This document shows positions 50,713 through 58,534 of a stretch of DNA of 64,000 nt, piece after piece. The position numbers were made by a program, and so were the translations under genes. Each line of letters opens with the position of its first letter. Within the stretch, counting starts at the first letter, position 1. Source of the stretch: an uncultured Oscillospiraceae bacterium (lineage in GTDB: Bacteria > Bacillota > Clostridia > Oscillospirales > Oscillospiraceae); NCBI GenBank assembly GCA_947630785.1, contig CANRIW010000001.1, forward strand, positions 161,811 to 225,810, given 5' to 3'. The notes beneath the pieces were generated by a model. It worked only from the letters and a program-made list of their open reading frames with translations, was not told the origin of the DNA and did no database searches.

Positions 50713-53700
50713 TCAGTTGGCCGCGTTCTTCTTGGCGGCCTTTTTGGCCTTCACCACGCCCAGGGCGATGAGGGCCCCGGCCAGGACCACCAGGGCGGCG
50801 TCGGCGGCGTACAGGGCGATGCGCCAGGGGGCGATGCCGTAGGAGATGGTGGTGGCGTCGGACAGGTGGTTCACCGTGCCGCTGTTGACATGGGTATAGA
50901 GGATGTTCTTCATGGCCTGACGCATGACCTTCAGGGTGCTGGGGTTGTTGGTGTCGGCGAACTTGGAGAGCAGGGTGGCCTCGTTGGCCAGCATCAGGTC
51001 GTTGCCGCTGGACACGCCGGCCTCCACGTTCATGTAGGCGTAGCCGTTGTAGTCGGTGACCACGGTGCCCAGGAAGCCCCACTCGTCGCGGAGCACGCCG
51101 GTGACCAGCTCGTCGCAGGCGCCGCTCCACACGCTGCCGATGCGGTTAAAGGAGCTCATCACGCCGATGGAGCCGCGCATGGTCTTGGTCTGGACCTCGC
51201 CGTTCTCGTTCAGATACTTCAGCTCGATGACGGGCTTCTCAAAGGCGATCTCAAAGGCCTTCAGGTAGATCTCGCGCATGGCCTGCTCGTTGCACCAGAC
51301 GCAGGGGCCGTTGTCGCAGCGGTGGGTTTCCACGTCGTTGAGGGCGAAGTGCTTGAAGTAGCAGGTCAGGCCCATGGAGGTGGCGCCCTGGATGGTGCCG
51401 GCGCAGGTGTTGCCGCTGATGACGGGGTCCTCGGAGTAGTACTCGAAGTTACGGCCGCAGAAGGGGGTGCGGTGGGTGTCGGTGCCGGGAGCGTACCAGC
51501 CGTCGATGCCGGCGCTGGCCGCCTCGTTGCCCACCATCCGGCCATAGGCCTCGGCCAGATCCACGTTCCAGGTAGCGGCCACCAGGGTGCCGCAGCAGTT
51601 GAAGTTGCCGCTGGCGCCCAGGCCCAGGCCGCCGTACTGCTTCAGGCCGGCGGGGCCGTCGGTGGCGCTGGAGCCGGGCAGACCGATGGCGGGAAGGGCG
51701 CCGGTGCCCTGGTTGCCCGCGTAAATGATGGAGGTCATGTTCTTCACGCTCAGCTCATCCAGCAGCAGGTCCCACTTTGGATCGTCATAGGTCAGGCCCC
51801 GGAGCGAAACGACGTTGATATTGTTCTTGGCGCCGGTGGTGGGGGCCTTGTCGTTGCTGTCATAGTAGTCGGGAGAGTAATTGCCCAGGTTGGCGATCAC
51901 CGCGTCGCTGGCCTTCAGGTCGTCCGCCGTGGGGGCCTTGGGGAAGGAGGCGGCGAAGTCGGCCCGGGTGAAGTTGGCGGCAAAGCCCTTGTTGGCCTTG
52001 GCGTCGTTATAGGCCACGAAGTGCTCGTTCTGCTCGGTGAAGCGGTTGGTAGCGGCCACTACGGTGTGGCTGCTCTTGTACTCGTCGCTCATATTGACCA
52101 GTTCACCGACCTGAGCGTCGATCTCGGCCTGACGGGGGTTGGAGGCATCGTAGACGGTCTCGGTGGCCACGGTGTAGTCCCATGTGCAGTTCTCACCGTA
52201 GACCTCGTGGGCGTTCTTTCGCACGGAGATGGTGTAGGTGCCGGCATCCAGCACATAGCAACCCTTGCCCAGATAGTCGTAGGAGGCCATATCCTCCACC
52301 CGGAAGGAGACAGTGTAGTCCTTGCTCTCGCCGGGCTCCAGCAGATCGGTCTTGTCATAGGCGGCCAGGACCACCTCGGCCTTCTCCACACTGCCGTTAT
52401 AGGGAGCGTGGTAGTAGACCTGCACCACGTCCTTGCCGGCCACAGAGCCGGTGTTGGTCACGGTGACGGTGACGTTGATCATGCCGTCGGCCTCGGCGGC
52501 CTCCTTGATGGTCTGGGTGAAGGTGGTGTAGCTCAGGCCGTAGCCGAAGGGATAGACCACGGCGGTGTCGTAGTCGATGAAGCCCTCGGCGGCGGCGGTC
52601 TCATAGTACCGGTAGCCCACATAGATGCCCTCTTCGTACTCCACCATGTAGGAGTCGCCCATGGCGTTGTCCTTGCTCACGTTGGAGTAGGCGTTGACGA
52701 TGGCGTTGGGGAAAGTGGGGTCGGCGGTCAGGTCGGCGGGCCAGGTGTCCACCGTGTGGCCGGAGGGGTTGGTCTTGCCGGAGAGGATCTCGGCCAGGGC
52801 CACGGTGCCCCGGGAGCCGGGGAGGGCCATCCAGACGATGGCGTCCACGTTCTCGTCGGCCTCGAGGTCGCCCAGTTCCATCACGTTGGCGCTGTTGATG
52901 ACCACGATCACGGTATCGAAGTTCTCCTCCACATGGGCCAGCAGGTCCCTCTCCTCACGGCTGAGTTCCAGCTGGTGCTGGCCGGCTTCGTAGTTCTTGG
53001 TCTCGGCCACGGAGGAGTCCATGGCAGTCTCGCCGGAGGTGAGGCTGCCCTTCAGGTCGGTGCCCAGGTCAGCGCCCTCGCCGCCCTGCCGGCCGAACAC
53101 CACGATGGCGGCGTCCTTGTAGGAGGCATAGGAGGAGGTGACGCTGGAGGTGTAATAGCTCTGGGGGAACTCACCGATGTAATAGGTCTGGGCGGACAGC
53201 TTATCCATAGAGTTGAACCCGACTTCCACCTTGTCCAGGTTGTCGGCGTACATTTTCAGCAGGGTCTCGTTCACCTTGTAGCCCTCGGCGGTGAGGGCGT
53301 CGGCGATGGGAGTGCACTGGTTGGCGTCGCCCGCGCCGGAGCCGGTGCCGCCCCAGACGGTGTCCACGCTGCGGCGTCCGAACAGGGAGACGCTCTTGGG
53401 AGTGGCCAGGGGCAGGGCGCCGTTGATGTTCTTCATCAGGGTGATGCCCTCGGCGGCGATGTTCTTGGTGGTCTCCTTGGCGGCGGCGTCGATCTCCTCG
53501 GCGTTCTTGTAGTCCAGAGGATAGTAATCGGTGTCCCAGTTCTCAGAGCCGGGCTTGGTGTTCACGATGGGCTCGCCAACACCGATGTAAGTGTCCAGCA
53601 CACCGGAGAAATAGCTGCACGCTCCGGTGGCCACAATGGCTACCACCAGAAACACGGCGGCGATGGCGTACAGGACCTTGGAGAGTACGGGGGTCTTCCG

Positions 53701-53718
53701 CTTCTTTTTCGGTTCCAT
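50713..53718 (-). CDS. membrane-anchored permuted GH3 beta-glycosidase (copy 3)
   Basis: This 1001-residue GH3 protein has a basic N-terminus (EPKKKRK) and a helix at about 13-35. The GH3 C-terminal domain comes first (AEGITLMKNINGALPLATP near 85), then FGYGLSYTTFTQTI and a FnIII-like domain. The barrel follows with GWYAPGTDTHRTPFCGRNFEYYSED near 745, YFKHFALNDVETHRCD near 785 and the nucleophile Asp in GTVVTDYNGYAY near 895. A C-terminal helix precedes KAKKAAKK. ATG 53718 follows AAGGAGGAG; the next in-frame ATG upstream falls inside the -10 element. Of the four copies it keeps some of the most canonical active-site motifs. Its promoter carries a clear LytTR-type repeat. Confidence 0.9.
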   Translation of the reverse strand: MEPKKKRKTPVLSKVLYAIAAVFLVVAIVATGACSYFSGVLDTYIGVGEPIVNTKPGSENWDTDYYPLDYKNAEEIDAAAKETTKNIAAEGITLMKNINGALPLATPKSVSLFGRRSVDTVWGGTGSGAGDANQCTPIADALTAEGYKVNETLLKMYADNLDKVEVGFNSMDKLSAQTYYIGEFPQSYYTSSVTSSYASYKDAAIVVFGRQGGEGADLGTDLKGSLTSGETAMDSSVAETKNYEAGQHQLELSREERDLLAHVEENFDTVIVVINSANVMELGDLEADENVDAIVWMALPGSRGTVALAEILSGKTNPSGHTVDTWPADLTADPTFPNAIVNAYSNVSKDNAMGDSYMVEYEEGIYVGYRYYETAAAEGFIDYDTAVVYPFGYGLSYTTFTQTIKEAAEADGMINVTVTVTNTGSVAGKDVVQVYYHAPYNGSVEKAEVVLAAYDKTDLLEPGESKDYTVSFRVEDMASYDYLGKGCYVLDAGTYTISVRKNAHEVYGENCTWDYTVATETVYDASNPRQAEIDAQVGELVNMSDEYKSSHTVVAATNRFTEQNEHFVAYNDAKANKGFAANFTRADFAASFPKAPTADDLKASDAVIANLGNYSPDYYDSNDKAPTTGAKNNINVVSLRGLTYDDPKWDLLLDELSVKNMTSIIYAGNQGTGALPAIGLPGSSATDGPAGLKQYGGLGLGASGNFNCCGTLVAATWNVDLAEAYGRMVGNEAASAGIDGWYAPGTDTHRTPFCGRNFEYYSEDPVISGNTCAGTIQGATSMGLTCYFKHFALNDVETHRCDNGPCVWCNEQAMREIYLKAFEIAFEKPVIELKYLNENGEVQTKTMRGSIGVMSSFNRIGSVWSGACDELVTGVLRDEWGFLGTVVTDYNGYAYMNVEAGVSSGNDLMLANEATLLSKFADTNNPSTLKVMRQAMKNILYTHVNSGTVNHLSDATTISYGIAPWRIALYAADAALVVLAGALIALGVVKAKKAAKKNAAN

Positions 53719-53752
53719 AGGGGTCTCGCTCCTCCTTTTCTTTGATGGGGCC

Positions 53753-53781
53753 ATTGTATGAAACCGAAAAAATCTTTGCAA
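53753..53781 (-). promoter_or_regulatory. promoter of GH3 copy 3
   Basis: TTGCAA (53781-53776), a 17-bp spacer and TACAAT (53758-53753) on the minus strand, about 35 bp before the start codon. Confidence 0.75.
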
Positions 53782-53786
53782 TCGTT

Positions 53787-53821
53787 CTGTCATTTTCTGT
53801 TCATCCTGCGGCACGAACTGT
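53787..53821 (-). promoter_or_regulatory. LytTR-type direct repeat of GH3 copy 3
   Basis: On the minus strand ACAGTTCGTGCCGC (53821-53808) and ACAGAAAATGACAG (53800-53787) lie exactly 21 bp apart, the second ending 5 bp before the -35, as at the esterase operon. Confidence 0.75.
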
Positions 53822-53872
53822 CTGGCGGTGAGTTGAACTTCGCCTCTCCCTGCGCGGTGAAAGGAGGTACAT

Positions 53873-54338
53873 ATGCCGCATAGCAAAAAATAAACCGGAA
53901 CGCCCCCGAAGGGGGGAACGATCCGGGAAAAGACAGCTCATAGAAATGGAACTGAATACACCTATATGGAGGCAGCCTCACCGAGGACTTTGACCCCAGC
54001 ACAGGGAAGCAGAAGCAGCGTTCCATTACCGGCAAGACGCAAAAGAGGTCGCGCAGAAACTGCGACAGGCGACAGGGAACTTGAGCAGGGTGCCTATCTG
54101 GAACCCTGTAAGATGACCTTGGGCGCTTGGCTGGACACCTGGGAAAAGACCTGTCTCCGCGACGTGAAGCCCAGGACTGTGGAGATTTATCAGGGCGTTA
54201 TCCGCGTCCACCTCAAGCCGGCACTGGGAGCCATCCGTCTGGAGGCCCTCAACACGCCCATGATCCAGGAGTTTTATAACAACTGCATGAAACGCTGTCC
54301 GGATGGAGCGGTACGTCAAAGGTGTGCTCACCCTGTAA
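53873..54338 (+). pseudogene. tyrosine integrase remnant with stop and frameshifts
   Basis: A start with a strong AAAGGAGG site at 53873 reads six codons (MPHSKK) into a TAA. The sequence after it still reads as an integrase N-terminus in pieces: GGTIREKTAHRNGTEYTYME, then in another frame SLTEDFDPSTGKQKQRSITGKTQ, then KEVAQKLRQATG, then EQGAYLEPCKMTLGAWLDTWEKTCLRDVKPRTVEIYQ (positions about 54090-54200), which is the core-binding domain. So there is one stop and about three frameshifts. The catalytic domain is missing; the sequence ends soon after NNCMK. It converges on a tRNA-Thr fragment, as integrases do at their attachment sites. It is the relic of an older element, distinct from the intact integrase at 59322. 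Confidence 0.8.
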
Positions 54339-54376
54339 GGGAAAAAATAAGGGAAAAACGTTCTGAAAACGAAAAA

Positions 54377-54407
54377 AAGCCTTGCGGCCCTTAGAGCCGC
54401 AAGGCTT
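54377..54407 (-). terminator. terminator following the tRNA-Thr fragment
   Basis: AAGCCTTGCGGC (54377-54388) pairs perfectly with 54396-54407. On the minus strand the stem is followed by a T-run (54378-54372), 6 bp after the tRNA CCA end. Confidence 0.85.
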
Positions 54408-54412
54408 CCTGA

Positions 54413-54460
54413 TGGAGCTGCTGGGCAGATTCGAACTGCCGACCTCATCCTTACCAAGCG
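54413..54460 (-). tRNA. tRNA-Thr(GGT) 3' fragment, probable attachment-site remnant
   Basis: On the minus strand this is the 3' part of a tRNA gene: anticodon loop TTGGTAA (anticodon GGT), the 3' anticodon stem GGATG, a variable region, TPsiC arm GGCAG-TTCGAAT-CTGCC, then the 3' acceptor strand and encoded CCA. Upstream sequence does not supply a D arm, 5' anticodon stem or 5' acceptor strand (GCTGCTG would be needed), so it cannot be functional. Half-tRNAs cut at the anticodon loop are typical products of tyrosine-integrase insertion into tRNA genes. Confidence 0.85.
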
Positions 54461-54725
54461 AATGGTAAAAATTGCTACAACACTTTCCCGGTCTTTCCGG
54501 CCCTGTTCCGTCCAAAGAGGCTTCCTCTTTGGACGTTTCTTGTCCAATGCCTCCATACGCTCGTTTCCTCATGTGGGTCATGGTGTGGGTCAGGGCAAAG
54601 AAAGAACCGCGAACAACCGAGAATGCCCTCCAATATTCTGGGGGCACCCCCTCCCACAATTAAGGGGCAAACCAAACGTATAGAACAATAAACACCCCGC
54701 CGTATATATAGCCAAAGGCCAGCTG

Positions 54726-55595
54726 TTATAGCAGAGGCTGCCCAAAAGACTGCGCCTGCATCTCTACGGCATCGATCCGCTGAGCCAGCTCGTCGATGGC
54801 TGCGCTCTGTCCAAGTCGGTTTTGATCCTCCTGCTCCCGAAGATCCCTAATATCCTTTTTCGCCTGCTGAAGTTCCTCCACCGTCCAGGTACTATCCCAG
54901 TATCCCCGTAAAACCTCAGATGGCAGTATGCCAACATCAGAGCGAGAATCAAACAGCGGACACATTTCACGATCCCAGATAGAAAGCCGCACGATACTTG
55001 GCAAACTGTTTAATCTGTCCAGGTTTCCCGGCAACACGTCTACGATTGCGTCGTGTGCGCTGATAGCGGTAGCGCGTGGGATCGTTCCGCGTTCGTTCAT
55101 CTGATAAAATCGCCGCAGTGTACTGATCAGCGATATCTCCGGTCTAACAGCGATAACCGCCATCTCTGCTGTGTAGCCCTTCCGGGTCAACAATTCCGCC
55201 GTGCTCCGCGGTACCTCTACTGTGCGTCCGGTACCCTCAATGATCATGTTCACGCCGCGATTGGAAAACTCATCGATCAGCCGCTCAGTCACTCGATTAG
55301 AAAATGGGGACATCATCTGGACGGAATCAGATCCAAACACTCTATAGAGTTCTCGGTAGTGTGGATGGAAACGACGATAGTCATCGCCGTTTATGAAAAC
55401 GGCATTGCCCCCCAAACTGTGGATCAGCATCGAGGACAGCTCTGTCTTGCCCGCACCCGGTTGTCCAGCCAACAAAATCGCAACAGGATGTGGTCGCGCT
55501 TGATATTTGGCCATAGCAAGGCCCAATTCCTCCTGTACGACGTCCTCGACATCCTGATCCTTAAATCCGGCCAAGCCGTTATCTCGTTCAAGCAT
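54726..55595 (-). CDS. zeta-toxin family protein
   Basis: Zeta toxins phosphorylate UDP-N-acetylglucosamine and so block wall synthesis unless held by an antitoxin. The 289-residue protein has Walker A AGQPGAGKT with Lys50, the substrate-site INGDDYRRFHP near 70, and NMIIEGTGRTVEVPRST near 118, with a C-terminal coiled-coil-like region (QQAKKDIRDLREQED). ATG 55595 lies inside the last codons of the small gene before it (8-bp overlap), the usual antitoxin-toxin coupling. The GC content is visibly lower than that of the host genes, consistent with transfer on the element. Confidence 0.88.
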   Translation of the reverse strand: MLERDNGLAGFKDQDVEDVVQEELGLAMAKYQARPHPVAILLAGQPGAGKTELSSMLIHSLGGNAVFINGDDYRRFHPHYRELYRVFGSDSVQMMSPFSNRVTERLIDEFSNRGVNMIIEGTGRTVEVPRSTAELLTRKGYTAEMAVIAVRPEISLISTLRRFYQMNERGTIPRATAISAHDAIVDVLPGNLDRLNSLPSIVRLSIWDREMCPLFDSRSDVGILPSEVLRGYWDSTWTVEELQQAKKDIRDLREQEDQNRLGQSAAIDELAQRIDAVEMQAQSFGQPLL

Positions 55596-55845
55596 TTGTG
55601 CCAGACTCTATGCCGACCAAAAAGCGATTGGCAAGATCAAATTGCCCCTCGATCTGTTCAAGCGCAGCCTCGGAGTCCGCAGTCATAATATCCTGCTTTG
55701 CTGTCCAAATCAAGGAGTACATCACTGACACCGGGTGAGTATCATCGGATATCCGCTCCCTGCGCTTATACCGGAAAAGATCTCCCAGCACTTCCGCGCC
55801 CTTCTCCAGCAGGACTTCCTGCCGCAGCGAAAACTCGTATCTGCT
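55588..55845 (-). CDS. putative antitoxin partner of the zeta toxin
   Basis: This 85-residue protein is mostly helical by composition (EFSLRQEVLLEKGAEVLGDLFRYKRRERIS, EAALEQIEGQFDLANRFLVGI). I do not recognise it by motif. It is identified by context: it lies directly upstream of, and overlaps, the zeta toxin gene and has its own promoter. I placed the start at TTG 55845, 8 bp after GGAGG; the in-frame ATG at 55860 overlaps that site. It could alternatively be a small regulator of the pair. Confidence 0.65.
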   Translation of the reverse strand, partial: SRYEFSLRQEVLLEKGAEVLGDLFRYKRRERISDDTHPVSVMYSLIWTAKQDIMTADSEAALEQIEGQFDLANRFLVGIESGTNA

Positions 55846-55885
55846 CAAAGTCCACACCTCCATTCTGCCACAGTTCAGTATATGC

Positions 55886-55914
55886 ATTGTACCATGATGC
55901 GAAGCGGAAAACAA
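55886..55914 (-). promoter_or_regulatory. promoter of the antitoxin-toxin pair
   Basis: TTGTTT (55914-55909), a 17-bp spacer and TACAAT (55891-55886), with TG one base before the -10. Confidence 0.7.
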
Positions 55915-56051
55915 CAGTTATTTCCCGCATGCGTGGCGCTGCGACATTGGATTCTCCACCTGTCAAAAAGCAGGGTACATGACCTGACCTCTAAACGCAT
56001 CGGGCCGACCCAACTGCGGATGGGATGGCACCGCCTTTTCAGAAAAAAGAT

Positions 56052-56170
56052 TTTCTACGCATATAGAAACCGTTTTCGAGGGGTGGTAAAGCAGGTACAC
56101 AGGCTCCCCTCTGACGGATCCTGTAAAGTCCCTGTTTTCAAGGGCTGCGAAGCCCCGAAATGCGTAGAAA
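56052..56170. ncRNA. candidate structured RNA, unit 1 of a tandem pair
   Basis: The unit is closed by a perfect 11-bp stem (TTTCTACGCAT at 56052-56062 with 56160-56170). Inside, GAGGGG (56078-56083) pairs with CCCCTC (56106-56111) around a loop containing GGTAA and TACACAGG, and GGGCT pairs with AGCCC near 56142-56155. The second unit repeats this layout about 128 bp later. The strand is uncertain; see unit 2 for the minus-strand hint. Confidence 0.6.
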
Positions 56171-56182
56171 GCAGGAAACTCA

Positions 56183-56295
56183 TGTCACGCTTGTAAGTCC
56201 GTTTTTCAGGGCGGTAAGGTAACTACACAGGCCCCTCCCGTTTCGCGGTTTTGAGCCTTAGAGGATCAAGGGCTACGAAACCCCAAAGCGTGACA
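56183..56295. ncRNA. candidate structured RNA, unit 2 of a tandem pair
   Basis: It is closed by TGTCACGCTT (56183-56192) and its complement (56286-56295). Relative to unit 1 the closing stem differs at four paired positions, each time with the partner base changed too. GGTAA, TACACAGG and CAAGGGCT recur at a 128-bp offset. In the GGGCT hairpin unit 2 would have a C-A mismatch if + is transcribed but a G-U pair if - is transcribed, favouring the minus strand. Confidence 0.6.
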
Positions 56296-56325
56296 CTGCG
56301 GCCTGTTCCGTTACTGGTGGATCAT

Positions 56326-57291
56326 CTACGACTCCTTCAGCCACCGCTCGAATTCCGCTTGCGAGATCGTCCCCGCCTCGCACTCCTCCTTCTTCTCTCT
56401 GGCCCTCTCGCCCCAGGCGTAGAAGGAGTCCTTGTCGATCTTTCCGGCCCTGATCCAGCCAAAGCGCTTCTTGTATTCCCGGCGGTACGCGGTGAACACC
56501 TCGTCCTCCTGGCTGCGCCTCGTCCACTGGATGCCCGCCGCCACATCCTTGCAGGTACGACCCTTGTCGTCGATGGGCAGATCGCAATACTCCGCGGTGA
56601 GCCGCTTGGAGATGGCAAAGTACCGTCCGCAGTGTTTGCACACCCGCATCCGCAGCTCCCGCCTCACGCACTCCCGCACCGCGTAGTCGATCAGGTCGTA
56701 GATGGTAGTGGGACGGAGGACTTCCGCAAAGGTGGTCACGTCCACCACCTCAAGGTTCAGCGTCAGCGGTTGAAATTGATAAACATCCAATGGCCGCTTA
56801 CCATAGTAGTCATAGTAAGATACCATCTTCTCCGGCACGGAGCGTTTGTCCTTCACGTCCACGTCCAGCACCTCAGCAAACAACAGCTTGAGCTGCTTCT
56901 GGATGGTATCGATGTTGCTGGGAATATGAGAGATGGCCTTGTGGGGCAGCAGATCCATGCACTTCTGATAGCCGGCAGCCCTGGCCCGGTCAAGACGCTG
57001 CTCCCAATCCTGTTTCAGAAACTCAAAGTAGACGTGCTTCCCTGCCAGTAGCTCCAATGTCCGCCAAACGATCTCGTCATACCGTCCGTCCTTCTCGGAG
57101 TACAATTTCATCAGAGCGCGGTCGATGGTTCGGAAGTGTGGCTCCAGCGACCAGATATCCAGATACATCAGAGTCAAAAGACTTTCCGGGAACGGGAAGT
57201 CTTTTTTGATCTCTCTGCCGTGCTCTTCATAGACGAAATACTCCCGTCCGTTCTTGATGTAGGTCATAAAGGTGCTGCCAGCGTCCGTCAT
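56326..57291 (-). CDS. DUF6076-like protein with C-terminal zinc-ribbon-type cysteines
   Basis: This 321-residue protein is of a kind often carried on clostridial mobile elements; its role is unknown. The first ~200 residues are helical without clear motifs. About 215-265 reads RVCKHCGRYFAISKRLTAEYCDLPIDDKGRTCKDVAAG, with four Cys that could bind zinc, followed by a conserved basic/aromatic tail (YRREYKKRFGWIRAGKIDKDSFYAWGERAREKK). I placed the start at ATG 57291 behind GGAGGG; the frame remains open upstream into the promoter region. It has its own leftward promoter and is probably a single-gene unit. Confidence 0.7.
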   Translation of the reverse strand: MTDAGSTFMTYIKNGREYFVYEEHGREIKKDFPFPESLLTLMYLDIWSLEPHFRTIDRALMKLYSEKDGRYDEIVWRTLELLAGKHVYFEFLKQDWEQRLDRARAAGYQKCMDLLPHKAISHIPSNIDTIQKQLKLLFAEVLDVDVKDKRSVPEKMVSYYDYYGKRPLDVYQFQPLTLNLEVVDVTTFAEVLRPTTIYDLIDYAVRECVRRELRMRVCKHCGRYFAISKRLTAEYCDLPIDDKGRTCKDVAAGIQWTRRSQEDEVFTAYRREYKKRFGWIRAGKIDKDSFYAWGERAREKKEECEAGTISQAEFERWLKES

Positions 57292-57343
57292 GGGGATCCC
57301 TCCAGGTAAATAGACACAGCGCAAAAAAATTTTACAGTAGGTC

Positions 57344-57372
57344 TTGACAGAGATAACAGAATCTGTTACTAT
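57344..57372 (+). promoter_or_regulatory. rightward promoter of the element genes
   Basis: TTGACA (57344-57349), a 17-bp spacer and TACTAT (57367-57372). A 15-bp palindrome fills the spacer. Confidence 0.6.
57354..57368. promoter_or_regulatory. palindromic operator candidate
   Basis: TAACAGA-A-TCTGTTA is a perfect 7+1+7 palindrome placed between the -35 and -10 of the rightward promoter, where a bound repressor would block polymerase. It also lies in the leader of the leftward DUF6076-like gene. Confidence 0.6.
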
Positions 57373-57409
57373 CAGTCTTGGGACAGATAGAAGAATTGTC
57401 GGTACGATT

Positions 57410-57438
57410 AGTCTACAACAGAAAAGGCGTACTGTCAA
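57410..57438 (-). promoter_or_regulatory. leftward promoter of the DUF6076-like gene
   Basis: TTGACA (57438-57433), a 17-bp spacer and TAGACT (57415-57410) on the minus strand. Confidence 0.65.
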
Positions 57439-57725
57439 GAGGGAGGTGACAAAACACCGACAACTGAATACCCGCCCGTCGGAGGGAATACTCACCGGGG
57501 GAAGTACGCCAGGATGATCGCGTCAGCGATTGGAGCGTGCCAACGTGTGGAAGACGCAGGAGAGAGAGCTCGTGCAGGAAAAGATACGGCGGCGCGGCAG
57601 ACCAAATTTTTGTAAAGGAGTGCTGCCTAAGATTTTGTGACCGTCCGTTCTAAAAAATAAAAAATAAGGAGTGAGAATTGTGTGTCCATCCACTGACAAG
57701 AAACTCAAAGGAGGTTCTCCACCGT

Positions 57726-58091
57726 ATGATTCCCACAGAAAACTACTACAAAATGAGCAACAGCATTTTCGGATATGGTCTCACGCCGATCCAGTTCACT
57801 GTGTTCAGCTATCTGGTTTGTGCCGGCGGGCGTAAGGAAGTCAGCTGGTACTCGGTGAAAAGTATCGCCGCCTGCTGTAGCTGCTCGGAAGAAACGGCGC
57901 GGAAGGCGCTTCACGAACTGGCTGAGATGAAGTTCATCGAGATCGAGCCGCGCTTCCTGGACAAGCATGGCGTCCGTCGTCAGACCAGCAACAACTACTA
58001 CATCCTCAAACCCCCTCCGCTCTCCGCAAAGCGGGATGCCGAGGCAAAGGCCGGTGAGTCCCATGACGCCGCGGAACCGCTGCCCTTCTGA
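57726..58091 (+). CDS. helix-turn-helix protein of the mobile element
   Basis: The 121-residue protein has a winged-helix-like core: GLTPIQFTVFSYLVCAGGRKEVSWYSVKSIAACCSCSEETARKALHELAEMKFIEIEPRF (residues 17-75). This resembles the replication/maintenance HTH proteins found near the control region of integrative elements. The C-terminus is short and charged. ATG 57726 follows AAAGGAGG. A GTG-started frame at 57680-57835 with its own AAGGAG overlaps it in another phase and may only be a leader. Given its position downstream of the palindromic operator, it could be the element's regulator. Confidence 0.75.
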   Translation: MIPTENYYKMSNSIFGYGLTPIQFTVFSYLVCAGGRKEVSWYSVKSIAACCSCSEETARKALHELAEMKFIEIEPRFLDKHGVRRQTSNNYYILKPPPLSAKRDAEAKAGESHDAAEPLPF

Positions 58092-58534
58092 GCGCACAGC
58101 GTGTCGCCCCGTGTTGGCCCCTGTGAGCCGCTGTGTGCCCCGCCTGCCCGCCGGATGGTATCAACGCCCACCCCCCGAAATTTGCCCACAAACCGGCCCT
58201 GTTTTTCGCGCCCTTTTGCCCGCCGCTTTTCTTCGGCGATTTCACCAGGCAAGGGCATGAGCAGAGGGGCGAAAGATTTGCAGGATAAAGCCATGACGCC
58301 AAGGGCGTCCTGGCGGTTCACACCGGCCCGCGGTGCGGACCGGGAAGGGCGGGGACGGAGGGCTTTCTCCCCCGTTTCCGTCACTTCCCGGAGAAAACTG
58401 TTGGTTATGCCAAATGACATTCAATTTTTGCCCAAGACATCTCTTTGGGCATGAAACCGGGCAAAAACGCCCGTATTCCAAGCAAACGTCCGAATCACAA
58501 ATGACATGATACGATGAAATGGAGGAACTTACCC
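58092..58534. other. non-coding region, possible transfer origin (oriT)
   Basis: This 443-bp stretch has no supported gene. It contains several small inverted repeats: GCCCAAGA-CATC-TCTTTGGGC (58430-58450), CGGGCAAAAACGCCCG (about 58458-58473) and a GGGCG/CGCCC-rich segment near 58280-58360. Such a long structured gap directly upstream of a ribbon-helix-helix-like gene fits an oriT, but no nic-site consensus was recognised and no relaxase gene is present. Confidence 0.35.

Noticed and set aside
42092..53745. Very long open frames antisense to GH3 copies 2 and 3 (similar ones oppose copies 1 and 4)
   Set aside because: They mirror the GH3 genes in a complementary phase, show biased low-complexity composition and lack ribosome sites; an artefact of high GC at third positions.
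53873..53893. Six-codon MPHSKK frame with a strong ribosome site
   Set aside because: Explained as the broken start of the integrase remnant, since integrase-like sequence continues after the stop.
54461..54725. Minus-strand frame reading toward the tRNA fragment, considered as an integrase C-terminus
   Set aside because: No catalytic His or Tyr motif is visible and the sequence reads into the tRNA; too weak to call beyond element debris.
55735..56196. 153-codon plus-strand frame across the antitoxin promoter and first RNA unit
   Set aside because: No ribosome site or motif, overlaps the antitoxin gene and structured repeat unit in antisense.
57680..57835. 51-codon GTG-started frame with AAGGAG upstream, overlapping the HTH gene
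   Set aside because: Plausible ribosome site but no recognisable protein, and the overlapping HTH gene has the stronger AAAGGAGG site; at most a leader peptide.
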